Source: Streptomyces clavifer
GTDB lineage: Bacteria; Actinomycetota; Actinomycetes; Streptomycetales; Streptomycetaceae
Assembly (NCBI GenBank): GCA_014651175.1
Contig: BMWJ01000004.1
Coordinates: forward strand, 1 to 64,000
Direction of reading: 5' to 3'
Length of the DNA stretch: 64,000 bases
How positions within the stretch are numbered: position 1 is the stretch's first letter; the number at the start of each line of letters is the position of its first letter. Of this stretch, positions 51,079 to 62,920 are shown piece by piece. Under the pieces are notes generated by a model. It saw only the letters and a program-made list of their open reading frames with translations, was not told the DNA's origin and did no database searches. The position numbers and the translations under genes are program-made.

Positions 51079-52146
51079 CTACCGTGCGTAGTCGCCGGTC
51101 AGGGCAGCGCCCGTGGCGTGGTCGCCGCGGTCGGTGATCTCCCCGGCGACCCAGGAGTCGACACCCCGGTCCGCCAGCGTCGTCAGGGCCGCGTCCACCG
51201 AGTCGGCGGGCACGATCGCGATCATGCCGACACCCATGTTGAGCGTCTTCTCCAGCTCCAGCCGCTCGACCTGACCGGCCTTGCCGACGAGGTCGAACAC
51301 GGCGCCCGGCGTCCAGGTGGAGCGGTCGACCGTGGCGTGCAGCGCGTCCGGGACGACCCGGGCCAGGTTGTTGGCGAGGCCACCGCCGGTGACGTGGCTG
51401 AAGCCGTGCACCTCGGTCGTACGGGTGAGGGCCAGGCAGTCCAGGGAGTAGATCCTGGTGGGCTCCAGGAGCTCCTCGCCGAGCGTCCTGCCGAACTCCT
51501 CGACCTCGCGGTCCAGGGCCCAGCCGGCCCGGTCGAAGACCACGTGGCGCACGAGCGAATACCCGTTGGAGTGAAGACCGGACGAGGCCATCGCGATGAC
51601 GGCGTCACCCTTGCGGATGAGCTCGGGGCCCAGCAGCCGGTCCGCCTCGACGACGCCCGTACCGGCACCGGCCACATCGAAGTCGTCGGGGCCCAGCAGG
51701 CCCGGGTGTTCGGCGGTCTCGCCGCCGATCAGCGCGCAGCCCGCGAGGACGCAGCCTTCGGCGATGCCCTTCACGATGGCCGCGACACGCTCGGGATGCA
51801 CCTTGCCGACACAGATGTAGTCGGTCATGAAGAGCGGTTCGGCACCGCAGACCACCAGGTCGTCGACGACCATGCCGACGAGGTCGTGGCCGATGGTGTC
51901 GTACACGCCCATCTGCCGGGCCAGATCGACCTTCGTGCCGACGCCGTCGGTGGCGGAGGCCAGCAGCGGCCGCTCGTAGCGCTTGAGCGCCGAGGCGTCG
52001 AAGAGGCCGGCGAATCCGCCGAGGCCGCCCAGCACCTCGGGGCGCCTCGTCTTCTTCACCCACTCCTTCATCAGCTCGACGGCGCGGTCACCGGCTTCGA
52101 TGTCGACGCCGGCCGCCGCGTAGGAAGCACCTGTTGTCTCAGACAT
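51079..52146 (-). CDS. purM: Phosphoribosylformylglycinamidine cyclo-ligase
   Basis: AIR synthetase, fifth step of purine synthesis: converts FGAM to aminoimidazole ribotide with ATP. It is 355 aa. The PurM/ThiL N-terminal ATP domain has ATDGVGTKVDLA, DLVGMVVDDLVVCGAEPLF and IGGETAEHPGLL (catalytic residues). The C-terminal domain has the HVTGGGLANNLARVVP block. Full length and intact. It lies 57 bp downstream of purF on the same strand, forming an operon purF-purM. Confidence 0.97.
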   Translation of the reverse strand: MSETTGASYAAAGVDIEAGDRAVELMKEWVKKTRRPEVLGGLGGFAGLFDASALKRYERPLLASATDGVGTKVDLARQMGVYDTIGHDLVGMVVDDLVVCGAEPLFMTDYICVGKVHPERVAAIVKGIAEGCVLAGCALIGGETAEHPGLLGPDDFDVAGAGTGVVEADRLLGPELIRKGDAVIAMASSGLHSNGYSLVRHVVFDRAGWALDREVEEFGRTLGEELLEPTRIYSLDCLALTRTTEVHGFSHVTGGGLANNLARVVPDALHATVDRSTWTPGAVFDLVGKAGQVERLELEKTLNMGVGMIAIVPADSVDAALTTLADRGVDSWVAGEITDRGDHATGAALTGDYAR

Positions 52147-52203
52147 TGCCCGGGATCTTTCGTGTGGGAATACGGGGCTGGTGGGGACGCCGGCCGGTCC
52201 GGG

Positions 52204-53730
52204 TCACGGACGGCGCAGCGCGTCGGCCGCCGCGGTCGCGGCGGGGCCGGCGGCCAGCTCGGTCTCCAGTAGCTGCTTGCCGAGCAGTTCCGGGTCCGGG
52301 AGCTCCATCGGGTATTCACCGTCGAAGCAGGCGCGGCACAGGTTCGGCTTGGCGATCGTCGTCGCCTCGACCATCGCGTCGAGCGAGATGTACGAGAGGG
52401 AGTCGGCACCCATGGAGGTGGCGATCTCGTCGACGGTCATGCCGTTGGCGATCAGCTCGGCGCGGGTCGCGAAGTCGATGCCGAAGAAGCAGGGCCACTT
52501 CACCGGCGGGGACGAGATCCGGATGTGGATCTCGGCGGCGCCGGCCTCGCGGAGCATCCGGACCAGCGCGCGCTGGGTGTTGCCGCGGACGATCGAGTCG
52601 TCGACGACCACCAGGCGCTTGCCCTTGATGACTTCCTTGAGCGGATTCAGCTTGAGACGGATGCCCAGCTGACGGATCGTCTGGGACGGCTGGATGAAGG
52701 TCCGGCCGACGTAGGCGTTCTTGACCAGTCCGGCACCGAACGGAATTCCGCTCGCCTCGGCGTAGCCGATGGCCGCGGGGGTTCCGGATTCCGGCGTCGC
52801 TATGACCAGATCGGCCTCGACGGGAGCCTCGGCCGCCAGCTTCCGGCCCATCTCCACCCGGGACAGGTAGACGTTGCGCCCGGCGATGTCGGTGTCGGGG
52901 CGGGCCAGGTAGACGTACTCGAACACGCAGCCCTTGGGCTTCGCTTCTGCGAATCGGGAGGTGCGCAGGCCGTTCTCGTCGATCGCGACGAGCTCGCCCG
53001 GCTCGATCTCCCGGACGAAGCTGGCACCGCAGATGTCCAGGGCGGCGGACTCGGAGGCCACCACCCAGCCGCGCTCCAGCCGGCCGAGGACCAGCGGACG
53101 GATGCCCTGCGGGTCGCGGGCGGCGTAGAGGGTGTGCTCGTCCATGAAGACGAGCGAGAAGGCGCCCTTGACCTCGGGGAGCACCTTTGCGGCGGCCTCC
53201 TCGATGGTGAGCGGCTTGTCGTTGCCGTCCCGTTGGCCGGCGAGCAGCGCGGTCACCAGGTCGGTGTCGTTGGTCGCTGCGACCTGGGTGGCCCGGCCGT
53301 CCCTGCGGGGGAGGTCGGCGACCATCTCGGCGAGCTGGGCCGTATTGACCAGGTTGCCGTTGTGGCCCAGGGCGATCGAGCCGTGCGCGGTGGCACGGAA
53401 CGTCGGCTGCGCGTTCTCCCACACCGAGGCACCGGTGGTGGAGTAGCGGGCATGGCCGACCGCGATATGGCCCTGGAGCGATCCCAGAGACGTTTCGTCG
53501 AAGACTTGCGAGACCAGGCCCATGTCCTTGAAGACCAGGATCTGGGACCCGTTGCTCACTGCGATGCCCGCGGACTCCTGTCCACGGTGCTGCAGGGCAT
53601 ACAGTCCGAAATAGGTGAGCTTGGCGACCTCTTCGCCCGGAGCCCAGACACCGAAGACGCCGCAAGCGTCCTGGGGGCCTTTCTCTCCGGGGAGCAGGTC
53701 GTGGTTGAGTCGTCCATCACCACGAGGCAC
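52204..53730 (-). CDS. purF: Amidophosphoribosyltransferase
   Basis: The first committed enzyme of purine synthesis: PRPP + glutamine to phosphoribosylamine. It is 508 aa with a cleavable propeptide (about 20 residues) before the nucleophilic Cys in PQDACGVFGVWA. The N-terminal class-II glutaminase has GHARYSTTG and GHNGNLVN. The PRPP loop reads VVVDDSIVRGNTQR. Iron-sulfur cysteines are present in KWPCFFGIDF and CRACFDGEYP, as in the Bacillus oxygen-sensitive type. GTG 53730 is chosen. It is probably regulated by feedback from AMP/GMP. Confidence 0.96.
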   Translation of the reverse strand: MPRGDGRLNHDLLPGEKGPQDACGVFGVWAPGEEVAKLTYFGLYALQHRGQESAGIAVSNGSQILVFKDMGLVSQVFDETSLGSLQGHIAVGHARYSTTGASVWENAQPTFRATAHGSIALGHNGNLVNTAQLAEMVADLPRRDGRATQVAATNDTDLVTALLAGQRDGNDKPLTIEEAAAKVLPEVKGAFSLVFMDEHTLYAARDPQGIRPLVLGRLERGWVVASESAALDICGASFVREIEPGELVAIDENGLRTSRFAEAKPKGCVFEYVYLARPDTDIAGRNVYLSRVEMGRKLAAEAPVEADLVIATPESGTPAAIGYAEASGIPFGAGLVKNAYVGRTFIQPSQTIRQLGIRLKLNPLKEVIKGKRLVVVDDSIVRGNTQRALVRMLREAGAAEIHIRISSPPVKWPCFFGIDFATRAELIANGMTVDEIATSMGADSLSYISLDAMVEATTIAKPNLCRACFDGEYPMELPDPELLGKQLLETELAAGPAATAAADALRRP

Positions 53731-54555
53731 GGCACCGAGTGTAGGGGAGATCGACCACCGGTCCGAATTGGGGAGCCGTACCGCAGGGGCCGCCGGAGCC
53801 CTGCGGACGTGCGCGGGAGCGGTCCCGCGGGGGCGCGGGAGACCGCACCGTACGATCACGGAGAGTGACCAGCCCTGTCCGGGCGGGCGGGGCGGAGAGA
53901 CCCCCGAGGCGGTTACCGCCCGGATCCGCGCCTGGTTACCGCCCGGTCGCGGTCCACGGCCGCGACCGGCTCGGGCGCACCCGGACGTGGCGCTCGGTGA
54001 ACCGGCGGGGGCGCGGGGGCGACGCGTGACCGAACGCTCGTTTCGTGGTGAGCCTCACACCGGATCCCCGTCGCCGGGGCGTCGCGGACTCGATCGAGGG
54101 CCCCGAGCGGCGGCAGGCGTCCGCAGTACGAGACCGGCGTTGACAGGCGCATGGCCGGTTGGCAGGCTCCTGGTCCATGCAGCCCCTCGGTGATCTTTCG
54201 GTCACGCTCGTGGAGCGCCGCCACGTCGATCTGGGACGCGTCGCGAGCGCCATCTGTCGCTGCGCCTGACCCCACCAGGGGCGCCGGGCGCCGCTGCTGT
54301 CCGCTACCCCGGCGAGCACCGCGCACCGCTGCCGCCCGGCCCCTCACGGGCACCGGCCACCGCGCACGCGTCCCGGCGTCGACCGGGCACCACGGAACGC
54401 CCGGAGCCCCGACTCCCGGGTGCCGCGCTCCCTCCCCTTCTCCCGTTCCCGGCCGGGTGCGCCGCCCCGTGCGCACCCTCCTGACGGGACCCCGCCACCT
54501 CCATCCGTCCCGCGCCCGCTCTCGGACCCGTGCGCGAAGCCCGCCGAGGAGACTC
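53731..54555. other. 825-bp intergenic region between purF and sulfatase
   Basis: It must contain the purF promoter (minus) and the sulfatase promoter (plus). A 54-codon ORF from GTG 53865 to TGA 54029 has no strong start or recognisable domain. A different frame in the same place looks slightly gene-like (TPEAVTARIRAWL), hinting at a decayed sterol-carrier-like gene. Nothing more can be supported. Confidence 0.55.
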
Positions 54556-56025
54556 ATGCCTGCCAACGAATCGAACACCAGTTCCCCTCACGTAACCCCC
54601 TCGCCGCTGACCCGGCGCGCCTTCGGCGCCGCCGTGGGCGCCACCGCGGCGACCGTCGCCGCGGGGATCCCGGCCGCCGCCGCTGCCGGCCCGGGCACTG
54701 CGGAAGCGACCGCTGCGGGAGCCGCGCGGGAGCAGCCCTTCCGTGCCGACCGCGGCAAGCACGCGCGCCGCCCGAACATCCTGTTCATCCTCGGCGACGA
54801 CCTCGGCTGGGCGGACCTCTCCTCCTACGGGGCCCCGCACATCCGGACCCCGAACCTGGACAGGCTCGCCCGCCAGGGCGTGCGGTTCACGGACGCGTAC
54901 TCCGGCTCCGCCACCTGCTCCCCCACCCGGTTCAGCCTCTACACGGGCCGCTACCCGGGCCGCACCGAGGGCGGGCTCGCCGAGCCCATCGCCGACACGT
55001 CGGTGGGCCTCGAACCGACCCACCCCACGCTGGCGTCCCTGCTGCGCGGAGCCGGCTACGCGACCGCGCTGATCGGCAAGTGGCACTGCGGCTACCTGCC
55101 GGACTACAGCCCGACCCGTTCGGGCTGGGACGAGTTCTTCGGGAACTTCGGCGGGGCCCTGGAGTACTACTCGAAGCTCGGTCTCGGCGGCGAGTACGAC
55201 CTGTACGAGGGTGACGCCGAGTACAAGGACCTCCGCTACTACACACGCATCCTGACGGAGCGCGCGAGCGAGTACGTACAGCGTGACCACGACCGCCCGT
55301 GGCTCCTCAACCTGAACTTCACCACGCCCCACTGGCCGTGGATCGCGGACGGGGACACCGAGGAGAGTGCCGAGATCGTCCGGCGGATCAAGGCGGGCGA
55401 CGGACGCGCCCTGTGGAACGCCGACGGCGGCTCGGTCGAGAAGTACGCGGAGATGGTGGAGGACCTGGACCGCTCGGTCGGCGAGGTGCTGAAGGCACTG
55501 AAGCGCTCGGGCCAGGAGGAGGACACCCTGGTCTTCTTCGCGAGCGACAACGGGGGTGAGCGGTTCTCGTACAACTGGCCGCTGTCCGGCAACAAGAGCT
55601 CGCTCCAGGAGGGTGGCATCCGGGTGCCCTCGGTGCTGCGCTGGCCGGCCCGCATCAACGGGAACCAGGTCAGCGACCTGCCGGTGTTCTCGCCCGACTG
55701 GACGGCGACCCTGCTGGAACTCGGCGGCGCGCGCCCGGACCCCGCACATCCCCTGGACGGCACCAGCCTCGCCGGCTACCTGCTGCGGGACGAGGCCCCG
55801 AAGGAGCGCGACCTGTTCTGGCGGGTGCGCGGGGAGCGGGCGCTGCGGCGCGGCGACTGGAAGTACTACCGGGGCAGGAGCGGCACCGATCAGCTGTTCC
55901 GGCTGGCCGACGACCAGCGGGAACAGGCCGACCGGGCAGCGGCCGAGCCGGAGCTGCTGGCCGAGCTGCGGGCGTCGTGGGAGCGGACGAACGCCGGTCT
56001 TCTCCCGTACCCGACGGCTTCCTGA
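54556..56025 (+). CDS. Tat-exported sulfatase
   Basis: A 489-aa arylsulfatase-family enzyme. The N terminus has a twin-arginine signal (LTRRAFGAAVGATAATVA). The mature part has the calcium-site ILFILGDDLGWADLS and the formylglycine motif CSPTR in SGSATCSPTRFSLYTGRY, whose Cys must be oxidised by a formylglycine-generating enzyme. It also contains the conserved ALIGKWHCGYLPDY block, FFASDNGG and the C-terminal LFRLADDQ. It should hydrolyse an extracellular sulfate ester, releasing sulfate; the substrate class is not deducible. The start has GAGGA 5 nt upstream. Export folded via Tat fits a metal and FGly enzyme. Confidence 0.93.
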   Translation: MPANESNTSSPHVTPSPLTRRAFGAAVGATAATVAAGIPAAAAAGPGTAEATAAGAAREQPFRADRGKHARRPNILFILGDDLGWADLSSYGAPHIRTPNLDRLARQGVRFTDAYSGSATCSPTRFSLYTGRYPGRTEGGLAEPIADTSVGLEPTHPTLASLLRGAGYATALIGKWHCGYLPDYSPTRSGWDEFFGNFGGALEYYSKLGLGGEYDLYEGDAEYKDLRYYTRILTERASEYVQRDHDRPWLLNLNFTTPHWPWIADGDTEESAEIVRRIKAGDGRALWNADGGSVEKYAEMVEDLDRSVGEVLKALKRSGQEEDTLVFFASDNGGERFSYNWPLSGNKSSLQEGGIRVPSVLRWPARINGNQVSDLPVFSPDWTATLLELGGARPDPAHPLDGTSLAGYLLRDEAPKERDLFWRVRGERALRRGDWKYYRGRSGTDQLFRLADDQREQADRAAAEPELLAELRASWERTNAGLLPYPTAS

Positions 56026-56047
56026 CGCCCCGGGGGCGCCGGATCGG

Positions 56048-56881
56048 TCACTTCCCGTCCGACGGGGCGGACGCGTCCAGTCCCTTGCCGCTCTCGGCGG
56101 TGAGGGACAGGGTGCGGTGCTCGATCCTGTACGTCGCCCTGTCCTGGAGGACGGCGAGCAGCTCACGCTCCAGGGCCATCTCGGGGCCCGGGCACATCTT
56201 CCGCGTCGAGGCGAGCGGCCCGAAGGTGATCGTGGAGCCGGACACCGCCGCCTTGCCGTGGAAGGAGTTGCAGCCGAGGCTGCCCTCCACGGAGCCGTCC
56301 TTGCCGAGGGTCAGGTGCGCCGTGCCCTCCGTGCCGGCGGGCAGGGAGGAGGCGGTGTCGCCGGACACCAGACCGGTGACCTTCCAGGCGGTGCCGGTGA
56401 GCGGGGCCGGCGGCCGGGAGGCGAGGGCGATGGAGTCGCCCCCGGCCGCGGTCAGGGTCAGGGTCCTCCCGGCGCCCTCGCCCGCGACGGCGGCCCGGAG
56501 CTCGCCGCTGAACGTGCGGCCCAACGCCTCCTCGAACCGCTGGACTTCCTCTGCGCAGGCCATTCCGGTGGTGGTGTCCGGTCCGACGGTGACCGTGTCC
56601 CCGTCGACGCGGACGTCCGCGGTGAAGCGGTTGCAGCCCAGATTGCCGCTCGCCCTGCCTGCGGAGTCGATCTCGACGTGGGCTCCGTCGGGGGCGGTGG
56701 TCTTCTTCCCGCCGACGGTCAGGGAGGACACGCTCCAGTGGACACCGCTGAGGGGGAGGTCCGTCCGCACGGTGCCGCTGCCGTCTCCGGATCCCGCTCC
56801 GGAGCCCGACTCCGTACCGCAGGCGGCGAGGGTGAGGAGGGCCAGGACACTGACAGCCATACGTTGTTTGTACATGGCCAT
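56048..56881 (-). CDS. Lipoprotein with two META domains
   Basis: A 277-aa exported lipoprotein. The signal is short, ending at a lipobox (LALLTLAACG, Cys near residue 21), followed by a Gly/Ser linker. Two tandem META (HslJ-like) beta domains follow at about residues 45-155 and 160-270. They are recognised by paired motifs NLGCNRFTADV and SLGCNSFHGKA, each with a conserved Cys-Asn, and WSVSSL / WKVTGL starts. META lipoproteins are linked to envelope stress, motility and novobiocin resistance in E. coli; the streptomycete role is unknown. Convergent with the sulfatase gene. Confidence 0.88.
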   Translation of the reverse strand: MAMYKQRMAVSVLALLTLAACGTESGSGAGSGDGSGTVRTDLPLSGVHWSVSSLTVGGKKTTAPDGAHVEIDSAGRASGNLGCNRFTADVRVDGDTVTVGPDTTTGMACAEEVQRFEEALGRTFSGELRAAVAGEGAGRTLTLTAAGGDSIALASRPPAPLTGTAWKVTGLVSGDTASSLPAGTEGTAHLTLGKDGSVEGSLGCNSFHGKAAVSGSTITFGPLASTRKMCPGPEMALERELLAVLQDRATYRIEHRTLSLTAESGKGLDASAPSDGK

Positions 56882-56911
56882 GGGACGGATCGACCCGTCG
56901 ATCCGGTTCCC

Positions 56912-57715
56912 TCAGCCCGTCAGAGGGAGCAGCGGGGCGAGGTCGGCCCGCTCCCCACTGGCACTGACCCGCGCGTCCTCCAGCGCCCGCGTCCACTCCG
57001 CACGGCCCGTGGCCAGCCGGACCCAGGTGAGCGGATCCGTCTCCACGACGTTGGGCGGCGTGCCCCGGGTGTGCTTGGGCCCGCCGATGCACTGCACGAC
57101 GGCGAAGGGCGGGATGCGCACCTCGACGGAACCCCCCGGCGCCCGGTCGGCGAGCGCGTCGGCGAGCAGCCGGGTGCACGCGGCGAGCGCCTGTCGGTCG
57201 TACGGGATGTCGATGCCGGTCGCCCGGTGGAGATCGTCCGTGTGGACGACGAGCTCGACGGTCCGGGTCACCAGGAAGTCGCCCAGCCGCATGGTCCCCG
57301 CCCGGGTCGTCAGCAGCCGGTCCCCCGCGTCGGACGGGACCAGCGCGGCGAACCGGGCGGCGGTCTCCTCGTACAGCGAGTCGAGGCCGGGCCACTCCCC
57401 GGCGGGCGCGCGGGTGCCGTCGGTGGTGCGCCCGGCACCCTCGGCGGTGGAGAACGGCCACTCCAGCAGGGTGAGCTGCGGTTTCGGGCCGCCCGCCGGC
57501 TCCGGGAGCTCCAGAGCGCTGCTGACCCGTTCGATCACCGTGGTGAGGTGCTCCGCCAGGTCCCGTACGGTCCACCCGCCCGGTCCGGCCGGACCCGCGA
57601 GCTGTTCGGGAGTCAGGGTGCGGACCACCTCCCGCACCTGGGCGAACTGCGCGAGGACGGCGGTCCGGGTCCTGGAGAAGTCGTAGGCGCGAGGGCGCTT
57701 CTTGGCCGGGGGCAT
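56912..57715 (-). CDS. Maleylpyruvate isomerase/DinB-like family protein
   Basis: A 267-aa cytosolic protein with an N-terminal DinB-like four-helix bundle (residues 10-170). Its motifs include LTPEQLAGPAGPGGWTVRDL, HLTTVIERVSS, and TRTVELVVHTDDLHRATG, whose His residues bind metal. A C-terminal sterol-carrier-like domain follows (VEVRIPPFAVVQCIGGP; RGTPPNVVETDPLTWVRLATG). This is the mycothiol-dependent isomerase architecture. The reaction is likely to be glutathione- or mycothiol-dependent transfer or isomerisation, but the substrate is unknown. The start is ATG 57715, same strand as the META gene with 30 bp between. Confidence 0.87.
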   Translation of the reverse strand: MPPAKKRPRAYDFSRTRTAVLAQFAQVREVVRTLTPEQLAGPAGPGGWTVRDLAEHLTTVIERVSSALELPEPAGGPKPQLTLLEWPFSTAEGAGRTTDGTRAPAGEWPGLDSLYEETAARFAALVPSDAGDRLLTTRAGTMRLGDFLVTRTVELVVHTDDLHRATGIDIPYDRQALAACTRLLADALADRAPGGSVEVRIPPFAVVQCIGGPKHTRGTPPNVVETDPLTWVRLATGRAEWTRALEDARVSASGERADLAPLLPLTG

Positions 57716-57873
57716 GAGGGTGAGACTAACCGGCGGGTCCGACAGCACCCCCCGTGCCTCCGCGCTCCCGGTCTCGTACACGGCGGCCCACCGCACGCTG
57801 TTGCGCACGGCACCGGCCGTCCGTCCCGCCCCCGGGCCCGCACGCACCACGCGCGCGACGGCCGACGGGCCCG

Positions 57874-58698
57874 TCAGCCGCTGCTGACAGCCTCGTCGGC
57901 GACGAACGCATCGCCGTTCGCCGGGATGCCGAGGCCCCGCCAGGTGAAGGGGATTCCCCGGGCCGTGTCGAAGTCCGGGCGGTCCATCAGCTGGAAGTGC
58001 ACGTGCGGCTCGGTGGAGTTGCCCGAATTGCCGCACCGGGCGAGCTGCTGCCCGGCCCGGACGGTCTCCCCCGCCCTCACCAGGAGCGAGCCCTGCTGCA
58101 CGTGCGCGTACGCGGCGTACGTCCCGTCGCCGAGGTCGAGCACGACGCGGTTGCCGCAGATCCCGCTCGCACCGGCCAGGTCGCGCAACGACGCCTCGAT
58201 CAGCAGCAGGTACGCGAGTGCCGGGCCCGAGTTCCGGCTGAGGTGATCGCGCTGCCCGTCGCTCGCGTGGACGACGGTGCCGGCCGCCACCGCCAGGAGC
58301 GGGGCACCGAAGGCCGGGAAGTCGCGGTTGGGCCGGACGACGGGCCACAGCCACCGGAAGGGCGGACGGCTCTCGTCCTCCGGCTCGGCGACGATGTCGA
58401 TCGCGTACGTCTGCCCGTAGACGTGTGTGCCGTGGCTCGGCACCTTGTCGGCCGGGCTGTTGAGCGCGGTCCAGCGGCCCGTCACCGGCGGGTCCACCTC
58501 CACCGCGGGCCGGGGATCCGTCATGGCCGCACCGCCGGAACGGCTCACCACGAAGCCGATGACGACAGCCACCGCGGCAGGCAGGAACACCAGGCCGAAC
58601 GGGTCCAGCGGCTCCGTGAAGGCGGTGACCAGCACCAGAGCGACGAAGACGATCCAGCAGCAGCGGTACAGGATCATGGCGGCCTTGCGTACGGACAT
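57874..58698 (-). CDS. Membrane-anchored M23 peptidase
   Basis: A 274-aa protein. Two hydrophobic segments at the N terminus (ILYRCCWIVFVALVLVTAF and LVFLPAAVAVVIGFVV) anchor it. The rest is a LytM/M23 zinc-peptidase domain (residues about 90-260) with GQTYAIDIV, a loop, and HVHFQLMD; only the second Zn motif (HxH) and the first Asp are clear, so the first His should be checked. The role may be peptidoglycan remodelling or a catalytically reduced sensor. It lies 25 bp downstream of an ArsR gene on the same strand, in a probable two-gene operon. Confidence 0.82.
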   Translation of the reverse strand: MSVRKAAMILYRCCWIVFVALVLVTAFTEPLDPFGLVFLPAAVAVVIGFVVSRSGGAAMTDPRPAVEVDPPVTGRWTALNSPADKVPSHGTHVYGQTYAIDIVAEPEDESRPPFRWLWPVVRPNRDFPAFGAPLLAVAAGTVVHASDGQRDHLSRNSGPALAYLLLIEASLRDLAGASGICGNRVVLDLGDGTYAAYAHVQQGSLLVRAGETVRAGQQLARCGNSGNSTEPHVHFQLMDRPDFDTARGIPFTWRGLGIPANGDAFVADEAVSSG

Positions 58699-58723
58699 GA
58701 CGTTCCCCTCGTAGCGTGTGCGG

Positions 58724-59248
58724 TCAGGGCCGGGCGGCCGTGAGCACCACCAGCAGCGGCACTACGCGGGGGCCGGGCACCTCGTAGCGCCCGCGGCCCG
58801 TCGTGTGCAGCCAGCCCGCGCCGGTCAGCAGACGCAGGTGGTGGTAGATCTGACCGGTCGTGCCCGTCTCGTCCAGCCCGGCCAGCTCGGCAGCGGTACG
58901 CCGGCCCGCGAGGATCTCGCGGAGCAGCCGCAGCCGTACCGGATGGCCCAGCGCGGCCAGGGGTTCGGCGGCTTCCGCCCAGTCCGGGCGGTCCTCGTCG
59001 GACCCCAGGAGCCCTGCGGTGAGCGCGCCGTACTGCCACTCGTGACGCTCGCCGGACGGCAGCCGTACCGCGCCCGTGAACAGCACCCCGCCGTCGGCCG
59101 CGGCGTCCCCGACCTGTTCGAGCTGGTCCTTCAGCCCGTCCAGCGCCCAGAAGTCGCCGACGCCCAGGCTCGGCGGGCCACCGTCCGCCGCCCGCTCCAG
59201 CACCGCCAGCCGGCGTTCCAGCTCGGCGACGCGTTCTTCAAGCTCCAC
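58724..59248 (-). CDS. ArsR-family winged-helix regulator
   Basis: A 174-aa regulator. An N-terminal coiled coil (VELEERVAELERRLAVLERA) is followed by a variable region and a C-terminal helix-turn-helix of about 80 residues: PLAALGHPVRLRLLREILAG, TAAELAGL and GQIYHHLRLLTGAGWLHTTGRGRYEV. It has no conserved metal-binding cysteines, so it is not a metal sensor. GTG 59248 is selected for AAGG 9 nt upstream; an ATG at 59278 lies within the operator. It probably autorepresses via the palindrome at 59260-59275 and controls the M23 gene. Confidence 0.86.
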   Translation of the reverse strand: MELEERVAELERRLAVLERAADGGPPSLGVGDFWALDGLKDQLEQVGDAAADGGVLFTGAVRLPSGERHEWQYGALTAGLLGSDEDRPDWAEAAEPLAALGHPVRLRLLREILAGRRTAAELAGLDETGTTGQIYHHLRLLTGAGWLHTTGRGRYEVPGPRVVPLLVVLTAARP

Positions 59249-59259
59249 AGAACACAACC

Positions 59260-59275
59260 TTACGTAATTACGTAA
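59260..59275. promoter_or_regulatory. Perfect palindrome TTACGTAATTACGTAA
   Basis: A 16-bp perfect palindrome built of two TTACGTAA units, exceptionally AT-rich for this genome. It overlaps the start region of the ArsR gene. It is a clear operator candidate for that repressor. Confidence 0.75.
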
Positions 59276-59303
59276 CATAAACCAACACGTTTCCGGTGAG
59301 AAC

Positions 59304-59344
59304 GCCGAAGCCCCCGTCCGGTCGACCCGGACGGGGGCTTCGGC
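59304..59344 (-). terminator. 18-bp hairpin terminator of purL
   Basis: GCCGAAGCCCCCGTCCGG-TCGAC-CCGGACGGGGGCTTCGGC, perfect stem, 12 nt after the purL stop. Confidence 0.93.
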
Positions 59345-59355
59345 TCAGGCAGAAT

Positions 59356-61601
<2,246 letters not shown>

Positions 61602-61605
<4 letters not shown>

Positions 61606-62282
61606 GCGTTGACCAGCTTCTTGATGATCGAGGTGAAGAAACCGAGACCGTCGGTGCGACCGGTGCCGATCAGCGGCTCGACGGCGTGCTCCGGGTGCGG
61701 CATCAGACCGACGACGTTGCCCGCGGCGTTGGTGATGCCCGCGATGTCGCGGAGCGAGCCGTTCGGATTCACGTCGGAGTAACGGAAGGCGACCCGTCCC
61801 TCGGCCTCCAGCTCGTCGAGCGTGCGCTCGTCGGCGGTGTACCGGCCGTCCACGTTCTTCAGGGGTACGGAGATCTCCTGGCCGGCGGTGTAGTCCGACG
61901 TCCAGGCTGTCTCCGCGTTCTCCACCCGCAGCTTCTGGTCGCGGCAGATGAAGTGGAGGTGGTTGTTGCGCAGCATCGCGCCGGGCAGCAGGTGCGCCTC
62001 GGTCAGGATCTGGAAGCCGTTGCAGATGCCGAGGACCGGCATACCGGCCTTCGCCTGCTCGATGACGGTTTCCATCACCGGCGAGAAACGTGAGATGGCG
62101 CCGGCCCGCAGATAGTCGCCGTAACTGAAACCGCCCGCCAGGACGACCGCGTCGACCTGGTGGAGGTCGGTGTCGCGGTGCCACAGCGATACGGGTTCGG
62201 CACCCGCGATCCGGACGGCCCGCAGGCTGTCCCGGTCATCGAGCGTGCCGGGAAAAGTGACGACTCCGATACGAGCGGTCAC
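61602..62282 (-). CDS. purQ: FGAM synthase glutaminase subunit PurQ
   Basis: A 226-aa class-I glutamine amidotransferase that provides ammonia to PurL. The catalytic Cys is in [17 protein letters not shown] (near residue 86), with partner His and Glu in [11 protein letters not shown] near the C terminus. It is full length and overlaps purS by 4 bp at the start and purL by 4 bp at the end. Confidence 0.97.
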
Positions 62283-62548
62283 TTCGACTCCTCGGCCTTC
62301 TCGTCCGCCTCGATCTTGACGGTGAAGTCCTCGATGACGGTGTTGGCGAGGAAGGTCTCGGCCATCTCGTTAATACGGGCGAGGGCTGCGGCGTCGACCG
62401 GCCCCTCGACCTCGAGCTCGAAACGCTTTCCCTGACGTACGTCCGCGATTCCGTCGAAGCCGAGACGGGGCAGTGCGCGCTGCACAGCCTGTCCCTGCGG
62501 GTCGAGGATCTCCGGCTTGAGCATGACGTCGACTACGACGCGTGCCAC
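62279..62548 (-). CDS. purS: FGAM synthase subunit PurS
   Basis: An 89-aa ferredoxin-like small subunit that bridges PurL and PurQ. Motifs: [38 protein letters not shown] and [19 protein letters not shown] C terminus. GTG 62548 is preferred to the upstream GTG at 62554, because GGGAG then lies 5 nt before the start instead of overlapping it. It is the first gene of the purSQL operon. Confidence 0.95.
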   Translation of the reverse strand: MARVVVDVMLKPEILDPQGQAVQRALPRLGFDGIADVRQGKRFELEVEGPVDAAALARINEMAETFLANTVIEDFTVKIEADEKAEESK

Positions 62549-62920
62549 TGGCACTCCCGGTGGTGTGGTGCGGCTGTGTCTCCGAGGGGTTCCCCAGATC
62601 CCCGCGGGTCCACTCAGCCTACCTGGCCTGAAATTCTACGCGGGTAGATATCGCGCGGGCCGGATCACGGTGAGATATCGGCCGCGACAACATGCGGGGA
62701 AAATCCAGGGAAAAATCTTCACCCGGATTGCATGCGGACACGCGGAGGTAATTGGCCGGGCTTCACAATGCGGCTCCCACCGCTGTACAAATGATTACGG
62801 GGGAAAGCACCATTGCCCCGGAACAGTCGACACCCGGTCGATCCGTATCCGCCTGGCAGCCGGAAGGCCGGCATCGGCGCATGTCAGACGCGGCGATGCC
62901 GTAGGAAAGGACCGATATCC
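62549..62920. other. AT-richer divergent region between purS and lsr2 paralogue
   Basis: 372 bp with no gene. From 62620 to 62830 it is noticeably more AT-rich than the surrounding coding DNA (TGAAATTCTACG, GGTAGATATCGC, GAGATATCGG, GGAAAAATC, TAATTGG). Two AGATATCG[CG] copies lie 32 bp apart. It must contain both promoters. Confidence 0.65.

Noticed and set aside
53865..54029. 54-codon ORF between purF and the sulfatase
   Set aside because: GGAG lies only 1 nt from the GTG, and the protein is Arg/Pro-rich without homology.
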